The notes beneath the pieces were generated by a model. It saw only the letters and a list, made by a program, of their open reading frames with translations. It did not search any database and was not told where the DNA came from. This document shows positions 63,109 through 64,000 of a DNA stretch of 64,000 bases, piece after piece. The DNA is taken from positions 3,906,001-3,970,000 of the forward strand of contig NZ_LT629802.1 in NCBI RefSeq assembly GCF_900106045.1. The letters run 5' to 3'. The DNA comes from Pseudomonas mucidolens. GTDB lineage: Bacteria; Pseudomonadota; Gammaproteobacteria; Pseudomonadales; Pseudomonadaceae. Both the position numbers and the translations under genes were made by a program. The first letter of the stretch is position 1, and every line of letters begins with the position of its first letter.

Positions 63109-63978
63109 ATGAGAAACCTATCCCGACTTTTGCGCGTTGCCGCCTTCGCATGCCTCTCAATCAGCGCTGCCACTCACGCAGCGGCAGGCGACAAATTGCG
63201 GATAGGCCTAATCCCGTCAGAGGATTCACAGGCCATGATCGAGTCGAGCAAACAGGTGCTCAGCAGACTCGAAACCAAATTGGGCATGCCCGTTGAACCC
63301 TTTGTGGCGACCGACTACAACGGCGTCATCGAAGCACTGCGTGCAGGCAAACTGGATGTGGCGTACCTGGGTCCGTTCTCCTACGTTCTGGCGACGTCGG
63401 TTGCGGACGTGGAAGCCTTCGCCGTAGCGGTCACCAAAAAAACCGGCCAGAGCGCCTACAAGAGTTTGATTCTTGCTCGCAAGGACAGCGGCATGCGTGA
63501 ACTGTCCGATCTCGAGGGGCGCACCTTCGCATTTGTCGACCCCAGCTCTGCATCCGGCCATCTGTTCCCAAAGGCCGGCCTGGAACAGGCTGGTTTTGAT
63601 CCCGCGAAACTTTTCTCACGAGTGATCTTCTCCGGTTCGCATGACGCTAGCATCCTCGCGGTAGCCAACCAGAAAGTGGATGCCGCCGCTGTCGCCGATC
63701 GCATCTTGGCCAACGCCGTGGCCCGAGGCTTGGTGAAGCAGGATGATTTCCAAGTGGTGTGGAGTTCCCGCCCGATCCCGGAGTCGCCAATGGTGTGGCG
63801 TAAAAATCTCGACCCGGCACTCAAGGAAAAAGTCGCAGCCGCGCTGGCTTCGATCAAGGATTTGCCTTGGGGCGACCAGGGCCAGCTGGATGGCTTCCAA
63901 CCCACCACCGATGGCGCTTATGACGTCGTGCGCGACACCGCCAAAGTACTCGATCTGGATTTGCGGAGGATGAAATGA
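63109..63978 (+). CDS. phnD: Phosphonate ABC transporter, periplasmic binding protein
   Basis: 289 residues with a signal peptide (CLSISAATHAAAG). PhnD-type blocks: LRIGLIPSEDSQAMIESSKQ, LRAGKLDVAYLGPFSY, DPSSASGHLFPKAGL. Captures alkylphosphonates such as 2-aminoethylphosphonate in the periplasm. It overlaps phnC by 4 bases. Confidence 0.93.
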   Translation: MRNLSRLLRVAAFACLSISAATHAAAGDKLRIGLIPSEDSQAMIESSKQVLSRLETKLGMPVEPFVATDYNGVIEALRAGKLDVAYLGPFSYVLATSVADVEAFAVAVTKKTGQSAYKSLILARKDSGMRELSDLEGRTFAFVDPSSASGHLFPKAGLEQAGFDPAKLFSRVIFSGSHDASILAVANQKVDAAAVADRILANAVARGLVKQDDFQVVWSSRPIPESPMVWRKNLDPALKEKVAAALASIKDLPWGDQGQLDGFQPTTDGAYDVVRDTAKVLDLDLRRMK

Positions 63979-64000
63979 TCAGCATCCGCCAACTGACCAA
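63975..64000 (+). CDS. phnC: Phosphonate ABC transporter ATP-binding protein, first codons only
   Basis: ATG 63975 overlaps the phnD stop (ATGA) and reads MISIRQLT before the window ends. Identified from its position after phnD and the typical start of PhnC ATPases; no motif is visible yet. Confidence 0.75.

Overview
The window is chromosomal DNA of a fluorescent Pseudomonas, most likely the P. fluorescens group. The support is the high-GC housekeeping gene order (hemA-prfA-prmC-moeB-murI; lolB-ispE-tRNA-Gln-prs-rplY-pth-ychF), a typical Pseudomonas REP doublet, and a type III secretion cluster of the Hrp1 kind. It starts inside a photolyase gene and ends just after the start codon of phnC.

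Layout. (1) 1-14.3 kb is conserved core: phrB end, an SDR, a YkgJ-like protein, pagL, the leftward hemA-prfA-prmC-moeB-murI run (haem entry step, translation termination, sulfur-carrier activation, cell wall), then the rightward lolB-ispE-tRNA-Gln-prs-rplY-pth-ychF run. (2) 14.3-33.7 kb is an almost complete Hrp1 type III secretion system. It has one enhancer-binding activator (HrpS/RspR type), a rightward operon (candidate pilin, hrpB-hrcJ-hrpD-hrpE-hrpF-hrpG-hrcC-hrpT-hrpV), a convergent leftward operon (hrpJ-hrcV-hrpQ-hrcN-hrpO-hrpP-hrcQ-hrcR-hrcS-hrcT-hrcU), and the ECF sigma factor hrpL coupled to an acetyltransferase. The cascade can be read from the DNA: a -24/-12 promoter before hrpL (for the HrpS-type activator with sigma-54) and three hrp boxes for HrpL in front of the structural operons. 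hrcU is out of frame with its coupled ATG at a run of seven A; hrcQ is unsplit, unlike P. syringae. No effector gene was recognised. (3) 33.8-35.3 kb: a fosmidomycin-resistance type MFS exporter and tRNA-Met.

(4) 35.3-52.3 kb is an integrated element in the 3' end of tRNA-Met, with attL/attR repeats and paired integrase arm-type sites at both ends. Its backbone is P4-satellite-like: tyrosine integrase, AlpA regulator, Icd-like small protein behind an intrinsic terminator, DUF3077-like protein, and a Toprim/DUF927 primase-helicase. Two inverted clusters of 9-bp iterons near the two ends resemble a P4-type ori/crr pair. The cargo is AT-rich and looks like an anti-phage hotspot: an HNH-DUF3298 protein, a three-gene operon (RecF/SMC-like ATPase, soluble HEAT-type histidine kinase, and a receiver domain fused to a protein-kinase/APH-fold phosphotransferase), and a PD-(D/E)XK nuclease-like protein. 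The three-gene operon is the best candidate here for an undescribed system: a phosphorelay that ends in a kinase.

(5) 52.4-61.4 kb is a leftward catabolic block: polar amino-acid type ABC importer, two class V PLP enzymes, an RpiR regulator, a PuuE-like deacetylase, a dihydropyrimidinase/hydantoinase and a FAH-type hydratase. It probably takes up and breaks down a ureide or hydantoin-like compound. (6) 61.6-64 kb: a broken IS1182-type transposase, a LysR regulator, and the start of a phosphonate uptake operon (phnD, phnC).
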